Assembly (NCBI GenBank): GCA_004352715.1
Contig: SCFE01000071.1
Location: 527,947-591,946 of the forward strand
Length of the DNA stretch: 64,000 nt
From: Hofstenia miamia
Taxonomy: Eukaryota; Xenacoelomorpha; Acoela
Reading direction: 5' to 3'
The notes below the pieces were generated by a model. It ran no database searches, was not told the origin of the DNA, and saw only the letters and a list, made by a program, of their open reading frames with translations. Both the position numbers and the translations under genes were made by a program. Of the stretch, positions 12,850 to 23,869 are shown in pieces. Every line of letters begins with the position of its first letter. The first letter of the stretch is position 1.

Positions 12850-15440
12850 TGTATATATATATACATATAGATTTTAGCAGCCAGGACGGTGGGAATACAT
12901 TAGAATTCATTCAAATATAATTTTCTTGTTTACTTTACATTGTTTTTTTACTAGAAATAAAAAAAAAGTTTATCCAAGAATTGTAAAAGGTTCAGCAAAC
13001 ACTTCATAAAATAAGCTACTGATTAGAAATATATTATTAGGAGCTCTGATCCCCAATAAATGCTAGGCAAAGTCACCAAATTTCATTAAAAAAGCTCCAC
13101 CATTTTTTGCGTAATAATTAAAAGCTTAATAGGGCAGGAAAGAATTTCTCTCGAAGACAAATAGGCTTTTGTATAAAAATTTTTAGGCACTCATAATTCC
13201 TGAACTAATAAATTTATCTAAAAACTAAAAACACCACTTTATTGATAAATGCATCTTCTTTCATTTCTTATTTTTAGCAATTGCTAAATTTATTGAAATT
13301 TGTTCTAAATATTTCAGAAAATTAAAATGTGTTTGTCAACTAATTTCAATTGAAATTTTGAAAAGCCATTTGTGGTAATTTCAATATATTTCAATGATTT
13401 TCGTATAGTCTAATTAAAAAAAAATATTAAATCTTTTAATGAACACAACGTTTTTTCACGTTTTCAAAAAACACCATTAAGATATTTTGAAATTACAGAA
13501 CTTTTTGAATATTATGTTGAAAATTCGTACTAAAGTGCTTTTTCTGAGGTAGTTGGAAAGATTCACTATATTTTTTAAATTTCCGAATTCTTGAAAAAGA
13601 TTTAAGTTCTCTTCATATCTAATATTCAGGTAATTATAAAGGTTCAAGACCTTGGGATTAACAACAAACCCTAAATTTTTATTATTAAGTAAATGGCTAT
13701 TAAGTCATGCCGTGGGAAAAGTCAGAGTTCGCAGCACGGATAAATAAAGCAAACAAGAGGCGCGGATTAACAACAAAACTAAAAGAGGAGGCACTCCCCT
13801 ATCCCGTAATGGATATCTTTATTACTCTTTAAGTTATAGGCGCTTAAAAAATTTTAAAAACCGTCAACAGTTCTCAAAAATGGTTAGGCTGCTTAAACCT
13901 TTGACTCACATTGGGTCTACAGAGAAGCAACATTATTTTGGTCCTTATCGTGATGGACATTAAATTATCAATCCAATTCCGCATTGCATTGTGATGTGAT
14001 AGATATGAATTTTTGCCTGTCTAGATGACACATCAACATCTTTATCTGACTGTATCATTAATTGTGAAAAGACTTTTCGCTATTCTTGCGACATGCATTC
14101 CTTTAGAGTGAATTTTTCAAATACGCATTTGTGTTAACCAAATATTGATGCTTGTTTTCTAAGGGGAAACCTTCAATTATCTAAATCTGGTTGAAAATTA
14201 TTTTATTCTGATATTCAAACTTCATGCTTGAAATATTTCACGAAGTTTTCTGCTTTTTGTGATGTTTAAGAATTCGATAAAACAGGTTAAAATCCGGACA
14301 GGATAAACAATTTGGTTTTGAAAAAATAATTTTTGTTCCTGAACCCACCTCTAGTTCAACAATACAATTATTCATAAATTGGATCTAAAAAACCCTATAT
14401 GCGATAAGCACAATTTTGGGAAAAATTTCTTTGGTTTGCAATTCTAACATGATTCTTCAAATATATTTAAAAAAATGCCCCTGAACCTTCATCAAAACTA
14501 CATGAAATGCCTGGTTTGACTGTCAGTTTTGTGTATGCTTGATAATACAATTTAAATTTTTAATGAAAATTTGCAACACATTTTGTAACAAATTTACTAT
14601 TTAAATGCATACTATTTACATGCTCCTGCAAGGTAATCCAATGCAAAAAATATTTCTTAACTTGTCTTTTTGATTAGATATAATAGAAAAATCATCACTA
14701 GCTTACGTTATATAGGTATTCTTCAAGCTTTAGGCAAAACAAAAAGGAATCCATACTGAAATTGATTCACAGAAATACTTTATGTTCCTATGGTTATGCT
14801 CTGGATATAAAAAATATTTACTTCAATTTAAGCAGATTTTCTTACCTTTGATGCATATACTTTTTCTGGAGACCCAGTCTCCAAAACGGATCAATTTTCA
14901 TTTTAATAATTTTTCATAATATTTTTTGTGGTAGTATAAACTGGAAATAGCAAATAGGATTTAGCAAAATGTCAAACTTTGCAGTCTTATATTCGTCAAT
15001 ATTTTTGCAGGTTTAATCAGGTAAAGCTCTACAAGTTAGATATCAGCATGTTACGGACTCATAAACATCACTTTTAGACTATGCTGCATTAAGGAGTCCT
15101 ATTTAACTCTAGGACAATGGCATCGTGTTTCTGAAAAAAGTAAGAAATTTTTATATTTATGTAATTTTGTTTAAATTATGTTTTAAAAATGTTTTTAAGT
15201 ATGGGAAACTATATATAATCATGTTTAGGAAAACTTTATATCAACTTGCCTTTAAATAGTGGCTATGGTTTAAATGCACCTGTTATATCAGAAGTAAAAG
15301 ACTTCAAGAAATCTGTACCTTATGTAATTAGACGCTCCATGATTAAAGACAATTGGTCAAATGGTAGCATCCTTGTTCACCTAAATATATTTTCCATAAT
15401 ATCACTATTACTTTTTAATGGTTTAGTAGTGGATTATTAA
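2815..15440 (+). CDS. PI-PLC X-domain-like protein, 3' part of the gene (six exons)
   Basis: Six exons join in one frame: 2,815-3,055, 4,585-4,825, 7,495-7,635, 11,029-11,298, 15,078-15,139 and 15,229-15,440, with junction phases 1, 2, 2, 2 and 1. All have GT/AG borders, and together they give 388 codons to a TAA. The first exon reads GMPLFRFLEDTIKFLQNHPG, like the helix and strand in phosphatidylinositol phospholipase C X domains of the bacterial/PLCXD type, followed by a segment like 'VRGKIVL' (VAGKLIICDNG). These enzymes cleave phosphoinositides. The N-terminal part with the catalytic histidines is not in the assembled exons and must lie to the left, so activity cannot be judged. The last exon ends in a hydrophobic stretch (IFSIISLLLFNGLVV) after a Ser/Asn/Gly-rich spot, as in a GPI signal or C-terminal anchor. 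Exon chain is strong; the family call is moderate. Confidence 0.6.
3056..4584 (+). other. intron of the PI-PLC-like gene
   Basis: AT-rich. Between about 3,600 and 3,870 a plus frame interrupted by two stops has a coding-like flavour (for example KQAMRQQQALVIFP), perhaps a decayed insertion. A poly-G run lies at about 3,108-3,117. Confidence 0.4.
4585..4825 (+). CDS. PI-PLC-like gene, second mapped exon
   Basis: TTTAG acceptor and GTAAGT donor. The first two bases complete a glycine codon begun in the previous exon, and the last two start a lysine codon completed in the next. It encodes about 80 residues including FPEKLVAHLFNWECPENSFA. No family motif recognised here beyond context. Confidence 0.6.
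4826..7494 (+). other. intron of the PI-PLC-like gene with GC-rich repeat patch
   Basis: Contains a CGGGTnCCCG-type patch at about 5,750-5,930 that looks like the end of a hAT-type repeat, and the TTACAAACGACGAAT repeat region with an N-gap (6,116-6,434). Confidence 0.4.
6010..7200. repeat. unclassified element with repeated TTACAAACGACGAAT motif
   Basis: The motif TTACAAACGACGAAT, or close variants, occurs at about 6,053, 6,086, 7,063, 7,082, 7,110 and 7,142, and in inverse orientation (ATTCGTCGTTTG) at 6,020. The copies cluster at both ends beside (AT)n tracts. Inside, a segment starting TGCTTGGATCAACTTC at about 6,600 recurs at about 6,786 (period about 183 bp). A 319-base N-gap interrupts it. 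The clustered, partly inverted copies suggest a mobile element or satellite junction of unknown class. Confidence 0.45.
7495..7635 (+). CDS. PI-PLC-like gene, third mapped exon
   Basis: ATATAG acceptor and GTAAGT donor, entering and leaving in phase 2. It encodes FTTLSAVKKFVHSYDAISMY and a following stretch rich in aromatic residues. No other motif recognised. Confidence 0.6.
7636..11028 (+). other. long AT-rich intron
   Basis: No exon recognised. A short GC-richer patch lies at about 10,150-10,220 (GGTTCGGTCCGCTGGC), like fragments of hAT-type repeats elsewhere in the window. Confidence 0.5.
11029..11298 (+). CDS. PI-PLC-like gene, fourth mapped exon
   Basis: CTTTAG acceptor and GTAACT donor. 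It is fully open and encodes about 90 residues including FPDELSDNFCIVGVTNDVGY and TVDDTFIFADCGVGYIPLG, which look like beta-strand-rich sequence. If the donor were not used, reading would stop at a TAA (11,300-11,302) two codons later, so an alternative short C-terminus is possible. Confidence 0.6.
11299..15077 (+). other. AT-rich intron with an (AT)n gap
   Basis: No exon recognised. (AT)n tracts at about 12,638-12,667 and 12,818-12,846 flank a 149-base N-gap (12,669-12,817). Confidence 0.5.
15078..15139 (+). CDS. PI-PLC-like gene, fifth mapped exon (short)
   Basis: A 62-bp exon between CTTTTAG and GTAAGA. It joins phase 2 on the left to phase 1 on the right and encodes LCCIKESYLTLGQWHRVSEK. 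The call rests on phase compatibility with both neighbours. Confidence 0.5.
15229..15440 (+). CDS. PI-PLC-like gene, terminal exon with hydrophobic tail
   Basis: Acceptor ATGTTTAG. The first two bases complete an arginine codon. It encodes KLYINLPLNSGYGLNAPV and ends in a hydrophobic run with the stop at 15,438-15,440. AATAAA follows at 15,741-15,746. The tail could be a GPI-attachment signal or a C-terminal membrane anchor. Confidence 0.55.
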
Positions 15441-15549
15441 CTTGCAAATGAATATCTTAATAATTTTGAAATGTTTGTATTGATCTGTTGAAGTATATTT
15501 AGATTATTTTATCCTTTTATAGTTTTATTTCAAGTTTCATTAGTAACCA

Positions 15550-15720
15550 CAGTCCAGGCTTGTCAACGAGCCGAAATTTCCAAGCTCGGCTCGACTCGTT
15601 TAAATTTTGTGTAAGTTCGGCTCGACTCGTTTAAATTTTGTGTACGTTCGGCTCGGCTCTCCACATAAAATCTTTGAATGAGGCTCGTTTTAGCTCGGTA
15701 TTTTTTTTAAAAATATTTTA
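15550..15720. repeat. GC-rich repeat patch with a 31-bp tandem unit
   Basis: The unit GGCTCGACTCGTTTAAATTT is repeated at a 31-bp spacing within a run rich in GCTCGGCTCG. The left edge (CAGGCTTGTCAACGAGCCG) resembles the end of a non-autonomous hAT element, but I found no matching right end. Confidence 0.4.
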
Positions 15721-17351
15721 CATAGCTCTTCCTATTATTTAATAAACATTTCTTAAATAAGATTATAGGAAAGGCATACTGACTGCAAAAATCAAATTGT
15801 GTTTTCATGTTGTACTCTTGGATAGCGCTAACCGCCATTGCGTAAAAAAATAGATTCTTCGTTGTCCCAGAGGCTAAAACAGTGACGAATCTCCGGGGAT
15901 ATTTAGGGAAGGAGGAATAATTACTGCTAGGAAAAAAATCAGGCTAATAATATTTGTCATACCCTGACAGATTTGAACAATTTCCACACTGTGGTACTGA
16001 AAACCACATTTACTCTAGAAAGTGCTTCAGTTAGACATTTATTTTGGCTTTGAAATGAACTATTTGCTAAAAATAGCTGTCAGGTGCTTCATTAGGTCAA
16101 CAAATCGTTGTTGAAAGTCACTTTAGACAGCAAAAATTTAGAATTTTATTTCAGAAAGCACAATTAAATTAGTTTTGCAGACCTTATATTTTGTTTTCTT
16201 CGGCTCTCAAAAACGCCAATGACCTGCGGTGGTATATTTAAGTTTTTACTGATGTTAGTAAAACGCGTTCTGCAACCAACTGACAATCTGATAACGCTTA
16301 CTTGTTTTGACAATTTCTCTAGAAGCTGCAAAAACTAATAAATCAACTAATTTGTTTCTTAACATATCTGACTTGTTATAGCAAATCGAATAATTGAAAA
16401 CATACTTTCGCAATGATCTTAAAAATGGGCACATAATCTGCTGAAATAACAATATGTTTTGAAGTATTAGGGTCAGACTTGGGCTAAGGTTTTCTGCCCA
16501 TTTCCATTTGTGGCTTGCTCTGCGGGAATGGTCATATAGCAAGGAAAAGGTCGATGATTAATTTATCGCATATAAACATAATTGAAATTGTTCGATCTTA
16601 AATGCTATAGTTGATATATTTTCCTTAGTTTTTATATGACATATTATACTTGCAGTGATAATATTATTTGGTAGAGAAAAAATTAGCTAGATTGCTGTGC
16701 TTGAGACGCACCATACCTTGTTTTCAAAAGTCCAGACTTAGTTGTAGCTCTGACCTGCACACCCTTAGATTGAACCAGTACTAATGAAATTTCAATCCTA
16801 GATTCAACACTGTACCAAAATAGGTCCAGTGGAACTCTAGTCCTTCGTACAATGGCTTAAGAATATATTCTTCTAATGAGGGTGTTGGAATGCTTTTAGA
16901 AGTTGAAGAAATTATTCTCGAGACTGGAAAAAATAGAGGTCAATCAACAATTACTAAATATTTTGGAAAACAGTAATATTTTTACTTCAGCTATAAATCC
17001 AGATTTTTCGAGTACATTTACTCTTTCATTATAAAGTACTTTTTTCTTAAAATCCAAAAGTGTCTAAAATCCAGTACTGCGTAATGAATATGTTGGAAAA
17101 ACGGGCTACACAGCTTTGGAGTACATTATATTTATAGGAGATTTGTAGAGTAGGATTTATACTACAGGGAGCTTATGGGAATTGCTGGATTGAAATTTTT
17201 GTAGCCAGTTTTAATAATGGCTGAGTAATGTGTCGCTTTAAGGAGCCTAGTTAAACTTAGTAAGAATATGAAGATCTATTTTGACATACAAAGATCTCAT
17301 CAGTTTCTTTACAAATTAATCCCTCTAAATTTTCCAGATTTCACAATAATT
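15721..17351. other. intergenic AT-rich stretch
   Basis: No gene recognised. Short open frames here have no splice context or family resemblance. Confidence 0.45.
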
Positions 17352-18420
17352 AGAATTTTCTAAATTTTAAATATTGGTAAGTCTAATTTATAAATATAGT
17401 CTTCTTTGGTGTTCAAACCTGGTTGCAATGATTTTATAAAATTGCTCTCTATGGTTTTTAAATAACTTGATCTTGCTGTCTGGTGCAATATTTTTGTTTC
17501 AAATTTTAGTCCACATTTAATTAGATGAATTAGATATACTAGAACTGGTTTCATGTTCTTTGATTCTTCTTGATAATTGTCTACTAGAAAATCCAATATA
17601 ATTTTTAATTATATTTGTTAAATTATATTAGATTTATTGGTTTATTCGGGTGTTGATTTTAATTTAAATTTAGTTCTTAATTTATCACTATATATATATA
17701 TATAACTTTTTCTTTAATTATTGATATTTTTCATAGTTCTTTGATCATGTTTTCAGTGTGGAGTCCTTTATATTCCATATTAAAACAATTTTCATAAGTA
17801 GTTTGATTTTTTTCATTTTTTGTTCTTAATTCTATATATAGAACCAATTAACCAAGAAAGATGAAAACTTAAGATAGAATTAAAGAAAAATGAATATCCA
17901 AATAATTTCATAGATCAACATACTAAGAAATCATTACAAGACATTTTAATTAAAAACAAAAGATCAAAACAGTCAAACTAATTATGAATATCGTTTTAAT
18001 ATCGAATATACAGGACTCGACACTGAAAACATGATCAAAAAACTAAGAGAATTATCAATAATTAAAGAAAAAGTTAGATATATATAGCAATGATAAACTA
18101 ATAAAATCTACAACTGAAGAAACCAATAAGTCTAATATAATTTATGAAATAAAATGTACCTGTTGTGAAGATCATATTGGTTTTTCTAGTAACAATTATC
18201 AAGAAGAATGAAAAAACATGAGACCAGTTCTAGTATCTAATCATCTAATTAAATGCGGACTAGAATTTGAAATTTGAAGCAAAGATAATACACCAGACAT
18301 CAAGATCAAGTTATTTAAAAATCATTGAGAGAATTTTCATAAAATCATTGCAACCAAGTTTGAACATCAAGGGGGCTATATTTGTGAATTAAACTCACCA
18401 CTACTTAAAATTCTGAAAAT
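17352..18420. mobile_element. two Penelope-like element remnants in head-to-head inversion
   Basis: The left arm (about 17,352-17,835, read on minus) and the right arm (about 17,942-18,420, read on plus) are imperfect copies of one another. Each encodes the end of a GIY-YIG-type endonuclease: the left arm reads NYIGFSSRQLSRRIKEHE, then after a frameshift RSSYLKTIESNFIKSLQPG. The right arm has IIYEIKCTCCEDHIGFSS. A Cys-rich spot, YIG, a distant Arg/His and Glu-Ser-Asn-Phe are typical of the endonuclease of Penelope-like retroelements. Both copies carry stops and frameshifts. No reverse transcriptase was seen. Confidence 0.6.
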
Positions 18421-18999
18421 TATAATTGTTATTGTAAAATCTTGTAAATTTAGACGGGAAAAATTTTTAAAGAGACTGACAATGAAGTTGTAAGTCAAAA
18501 TATATCTGCATGTTCTTATTAGGTTTATTGGCTGACTAGGTATAGGTAAGAACTGCTTAAAACTTATTTCAATTTGAATGCATCATTGCCTAATTGAAAT
18601 ATCTTTTGAGTATGAAATGAATTGATTTCATCTTGAACAGGCTTAGCCCCTATTAATATATAATTGAAAATATGCATTGATTTGAAAGTTGAGGTTAAGT
18701 CGATCATGCAAACATTTGTTGAAATTCAGTACAATGAGCAAATTTCATATAAATGACTGTATTTCAAATTATTATAATGCCCAGAGTGTCTTACAAATTT
18801 TAGAAAAACTTTTTTAGTAACTGTGGCTTGATTTTATCCAAACTTCTAAAAAATTTAATTTATTATATATATATATATATATATATATTCTAGGAACAAT
18901 TTGGTTAATAGTAAAATTATGATGACCAAATTTATTCAATCATATTTAACAAGAACCATTATTGAAAATATAATAATTTCTTAATCCATTTAACATGAA

Positions 19000-19575
19000 T
19001 AAAATCCCCAGGGCCAAAAACCTATTTGACCATTTTTAAGTGCATGTACAAAATGAAATGATTGAAATAAAAGTTGTTATTCCCTACACTTATATGTAGC
19101 CATAACCTAAAGTGACCACAATTTGGGCTGCCATCTGTTAAGGGGCTAGTTTTCACCCCAGACACAGTGCAGTTTCTCCCAAATTGTCACAGGATCTTAA
19201 TCAAAATTTATTAAACTAAAATCCATGAAGAATCTAAAAGGGTTTAGTAATAAAATTCAAAAGCAAATGATGCTGAAGTGAGAATAAATTTCATTGTGCC
19301 TTTGCTACAGACTTCTCGCGTATTTATAACAATCTTGTGAATTATTACCTGGTATATGTTTACAAACTTCAAATGAGTTCCTTTGCAAATTTAAACAAGC
19401 AATAACATGTAAAATTGAATCAAGGGGACAAATAATAAAATGACCAAACAACTGCACTCAAAAATGGAATAAATTGATAGCAACAATCATGATGTCACTA
19501 TGACGTAACACTAATTTTAGAGTGCCAAATAATCAAATAATCAAAAATAGGGGCCCTGAGTGAATCTACATTAGT
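19000..19575. repeat. dispersed repeat family, copy 1
   Basis: Shares an ordered set of phrases with stretches at 27,660-27,975 and 31,010-31,475: ATTACCTG..TTTACAA, then TTGCAAATTTAAACAAGCAA, then AATCAAGGGGACA, and near the end CCCTGAGTGAATCTACA. It has a left part (ATATGTAGCCATAACCTAAA) also seen at about 31,020. Probably an old SINE- or MITE-like family. Confidence 0.5.
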
Positions 19576-19685
19576 ACCTAATCCATTAGAACATAATGAT
19601 TGTCCAATTAAATTTGGTTTGATTTAGTATTTGTCATTAAAAATAAATTGTGATATTTTTAAGCAATATTTTGATTGTTTAACAA

Positions 19686-19748
19686 ATGTAGAAATATATA
19701 TATTGAAAATAAAAAACATTTTCCAGTGATAGTGAACAGATAGAGTGC

Positions 19749-19789
<41 letters not shown>

Positions 19790-19855
19790 TGGGCACTCTA
19801 TCTGTTCACTATCACTGGAAAATGTTTTTTATTTTCAATATATATATTTCTACAT
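19686..19855. repeat. perfect 65-bp inverted repeat around an (AT)n spacer
   Basis: The left arm 19,686-19,750 is the exact reverse complement of 19,791-19,855, with only (AT)n between them. A single N follows at 19,856 and another (AT)n tract after it. A perfect hairpin ending at an N suggests a cloning or assembly fold-back, though a true cruciform is possible. Confidence 0.85.
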
Positions 19856-19856
19856 N

Positions 19857-19893
<37 letters not shown>

Positions 19894-22609
19894 TCTAGCA
19901 TCATTTGGGTTAGTATGACAATAATGAAGACCAAATTGTTCCATTCTAATTTACTAGCATCTACTAATGAGTAGGCAAAAAATTTCTATTAACCATTTAG
20001 TAAGCAATTGGCAGGGAAATCAGCTTAATTGCTAATTCACTATTGATGGGGGATTTGTGCATGGATTTGCCAAAGCTTTAGAATAATTAACTCCTCCAAA
20101 TTGTAATACCCAGTTCTAATTAAAGTAGAGAACAACTGGAGATTGAGAGAGGAGAGTAGCCATACTTGGCCAACCTGAAACAGAGATTAGACCCCTAGGT
20201 AAGAGAGAGAGAGAGTGCATGAATCCTATGTGCAAAGTGTAAACCTAACTCAGTGCATTTTTCAGCTCATGCAATTTAGGTGTTAGCAACAACAATAAAT
20301 TTAGTAAACAAATGAAATATTTTAACAGCAAATTCCCTGTTCATATACCTAGCCTAATGCCAAAGAATGTACTATTAAAGCTGTACCACAACTAAGCACC
20401 CTCCAACAGAGTCAAGAGAACTTTGCAAAACATTGGTAAAGCTAATCAGAAATTACTGCATACAAAATTAGCAAAAATATTCATTAATTTAAAACTGAAA
20501 ATATCAAAGTTTGTACAATTCAAATGATTCAAATAAGAAATAAAATATTTGCAAAAATTATTTAGTTTGTACAACTAATTTCCTGCAGTTACACCATGCA
20601 ATTATAATGAGAAACACAACTATATGCTTTCAGCAAAACATTCTAATAAATAGCAATGATTGAGAATAAAGAGTGAAGGGGTGTAATAGCATGTAATTGA
20701 TTTACTACAGAGAACTTGAAACACATACAATAATTACACCTAAAATGCAGCACTATTTCAGTCATCCAATTATACCATTAACAAGCATAAAATAACAAAA
20801 CTCCTTTGAAGAGTACGCTTATATCCCTGTGTAGAGCCTTGAGAATAGCTGCACAGCAATACATTATGACACAAAACCTCTCCTCTTGGATAGGATCTAG
20901 TTACACATAATTTAGAATTGACTACAACAGGAATAAATGCAAATTTGAATTTAACTCAAACTTTATTGAGCAATCACACACAATAATGCCCTACATATGC
21001 AAGGATTCATAACTAAATAAACAGAACTAAATACTTACAATCACCTGCCTAAGAAGTACTAAAATAATGTTTACAATGAGCAACATGAACATTATGCCAA
21101 GAAATTCAAATGGCCACCAATGAAGAAAGTGTCTATTTTTTACACTCCCAGAGGTTGTTTCCATTCACTTCCAAATTGCTGCTGATGATGCCACATGCCC
21201 ACCTAATGTAGGACTTATTGGGAAATTGTAAAAAAAAATTTGGTACAAAGTTTGTTGAAGTAGAAGTTTGGTGTCATACAAAAGTTTTAAAATTCTCATG
21301 TCTTCCTATTGGATTTCTGTAAGATCTTCTTCTCTTGTTAGATACACAAGTGTTTCCAGCTGTGTATTTGCCTTTTTGTGATACTTAATGTATTTTATGT
21401 TAGAAATCAGTGCTGGTATTATGATCAATTGAAATAGATTGTTTATTCATCATTGAAAGATGTCATAATACATCCTATATAGCCTTTGACCCTTTAACAC
21501 TATCATGAGTATCATCTTAGTGTGTGTATCTTGTGTGTGTGTCATCATTGTATCCAACTTTGTATCTTGAAAGAAAAACTCAAACATTCAAGACAGTGAT
21601 TGGTAGTAAGTAGTGTTTTTATATAAGAAGTTAATGCTTTGTAGAATTAGGTTTTGTCATTTAATCTGGATTATTAATTTCCACTGTAATCATAGTAATA
21701 ATTTTGACTCATTTAGAAATATAATAATATTCTAAGTCATCCTTGATTAGGTTTGACCAAATGATGTTGTTTATGCATGCAAGCAAAGTAAATTATTTCA
21801 CTTTTTTTCTAGCTGACTTTTTCATTAAGCTTTCAATTTGCTTCTTAATAGGGCAGTCTTATAAATATATTTTGTGGGTTCTTCATGTCTACCAGAAAGT
21901 GGCATCATTGGTTGGGATTTTTCAATTGTGTTGCTGCTTCTTTGTAGATTTTGGGTTTTTGCATTGTTGTAGTAGTTCTTATTAAAGGATATTCCATGTT
22001 TGATGGGTTTAGTTTGTTTGTCCTTTGTATAAAGCATGATTAACAGTATTCCTATGAGTAGAGGTAGGATGCAAAATTATTTTGGATTTTCCTATATGGT
22101 TTCCTATTGCTTCAAGTTTCCATGTGTTTTGGTTATTTGTGCTGTTCCAAAGGTTACAGGGTAGTTTAATTGCTTATGATCTATCTCAGATAGTATTTCT
22201 AGTCTGTTTTCTTTCTATAGTAACTGTCTTACTTTTCTGGGAATCAAGAATCTGGAGCTGGTACACTCTTTCTTGAAAACTATTTGCTGATAAGGCCACA
22301 TTGGTGTTTCTACCTCTTCCATAAAGTAGGTTTCTGCAAATAAGTTAAACATCTGATATTTTGTCAGGTGTATATTGTATTGGTGCAATTCTGATTTGGT
22401 CTTATTGTTGAGGATTGTTTTCTCAAGCAGCAAATTTTGTTCTTCTGCTCTGATCCAGGTAGGTTGTGACATGTTAATTTATCATTAATGATTAGCTCTA
22501 ACTTAGATTTTATATTCAGTGATAGTGGGTTGGCTGATGCAGATAGTAGGTTTTCTTCTTCCTTTACTATAAACTAAATATTTACAATCACCTGTGTAAG
22601 CAGAAATAA

Positions 22610-23430
22610 AACCAGTTTTTATTGACCTAGTAATATAAATTTTTTAGATATAGATATATATGGAGGATAGAAATATTATTTGTCTTTGCATAATGCCAGT
22701 TTTTAGTGACCTAGAAACATATATTTTTAGATATAGATATATATTGCAGATAGAAATATCATTAGTCTTTGTATATTCCCAGTTTTTACTAAGCTAGAAA
22801 CATATATTTTTGGATATCAATATATAGAGGATAGAAATATCATTTTTTTTGATATAATCCCAGTTGTTACTAAGCTAGAAACATATATTTTTTAGATATC
22901 AATATATATGAAGGATAGAAATATCCTTAGTCTTTATGTATTTCCAGTTTTTACTAAGCTAGAAACATATATTTTTAGATATCAATATATATTGAGGATA
23001 GAAATATATTTTGTCTTTGCATAATCCCAGTTCTTACTAAGCTAGAAACATATATTTTTTAGATATCAATATATATGAAGGATAGAAATATCATTCACCT
23101 TTGTACAATCCATGTCTATCCTATCTTAGAGATATATATTTTTAGATATAGATATATATAGAGGATATAAATAACAATAGCCTTTGTACAATCCAAGTTT
23201 GTCATATACTAGATACATATATTTTTCAGATATAGATTTATGTATAGAGGATATAAATTACAATAATCTTTGTACAATCCAAGTTTATCCTATCCAAGAG
23301 ACATACATGTATATATTTTAGATACACATATATATTTTGAATAGATATAACAATTATCTTTGTATATTCAGAATGTTGTTAATCATTAAATATATATTTT
23401 ATATATACATATATATTTAGTTTAGATATA
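22610..23430. repeat. minisatellite, about ten copies of an 84-bp unit
   Basis: Units start near CCAGTTTTTACTAAGCTAG and contain ACATATATTTTTAGATAT and GAGGATAGAAATATCAT. Starts at about 22,612, 22,696, 22,779, 22,859, 22,944 and 23,027 give spacings of 80-84 bp. Later units diverge gradually towards 23,430. Confidence 0.75.
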
Positions 23431-23444
23431 ATATTTGTCCTTAT

Positions 23445-23869
23445 CAGGGTTTATGAGACCTTGATAAAGTTGGTGTTGATTCTCATCTGTCAAAAAAGTC
23501 TTGAGTATCAGTTTTGTCCAAGACCAAGCTTAAGTCTCAAGTCTTGTCTCAAATATTATTTGGTCATTTTATTAGTTAATGACATAAGAAATTCAAACAA
23601 TTGCAATGAAATAATCCTCATTTTGAGCCAATGTTTTTGAAGAAATAATTTTTTATACAAAAAGTCAATTAAATTTAAATTTTTAAAATGAAATTGAGAC
23701 AGCAATATTATATAGCTTTAAATCTGTTTGAAAAAGTCTTGACTAGGTCTTGAATTCAGTTGATTTTTTTTGAAATTAGTTGCTTCTCATTCAAGTCTTG
23801 TCTCAAATTGTAAAGTTTCAGGATTTGGTCTTGATTCTTGAAAAGTCTTGTCTTGTCTCATAAACCCTG
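23445..23869. mobile_element. hAT MITE with perfect 8-bp target duplication
   Basis: The ends CAGGGTTTATGAGAC and GTCTCATAAACCCTG are a perfect 15-bp inverted repeat. The flanks GTCCTTAT (23,437-23,444 and 23,870-23,877) are identical. CAGGG ends with an 8-bp duplication are typical of hAT. Internal AAGTCTTG/CTCAAGTCTTGTCTC repeats are subterminal. There is no coding sequence. Confidence 0.85.

Noticed and set aside
12575-12920. Open frames rich in Tyr-Ile repeats
   Set aside because: They translate an (AT)n tract and an N-gap.
21743-22472. Several overlapping 60-85 codon frames
   Set aside because: No splice sites or similarity; they reflect low stop density by chance.
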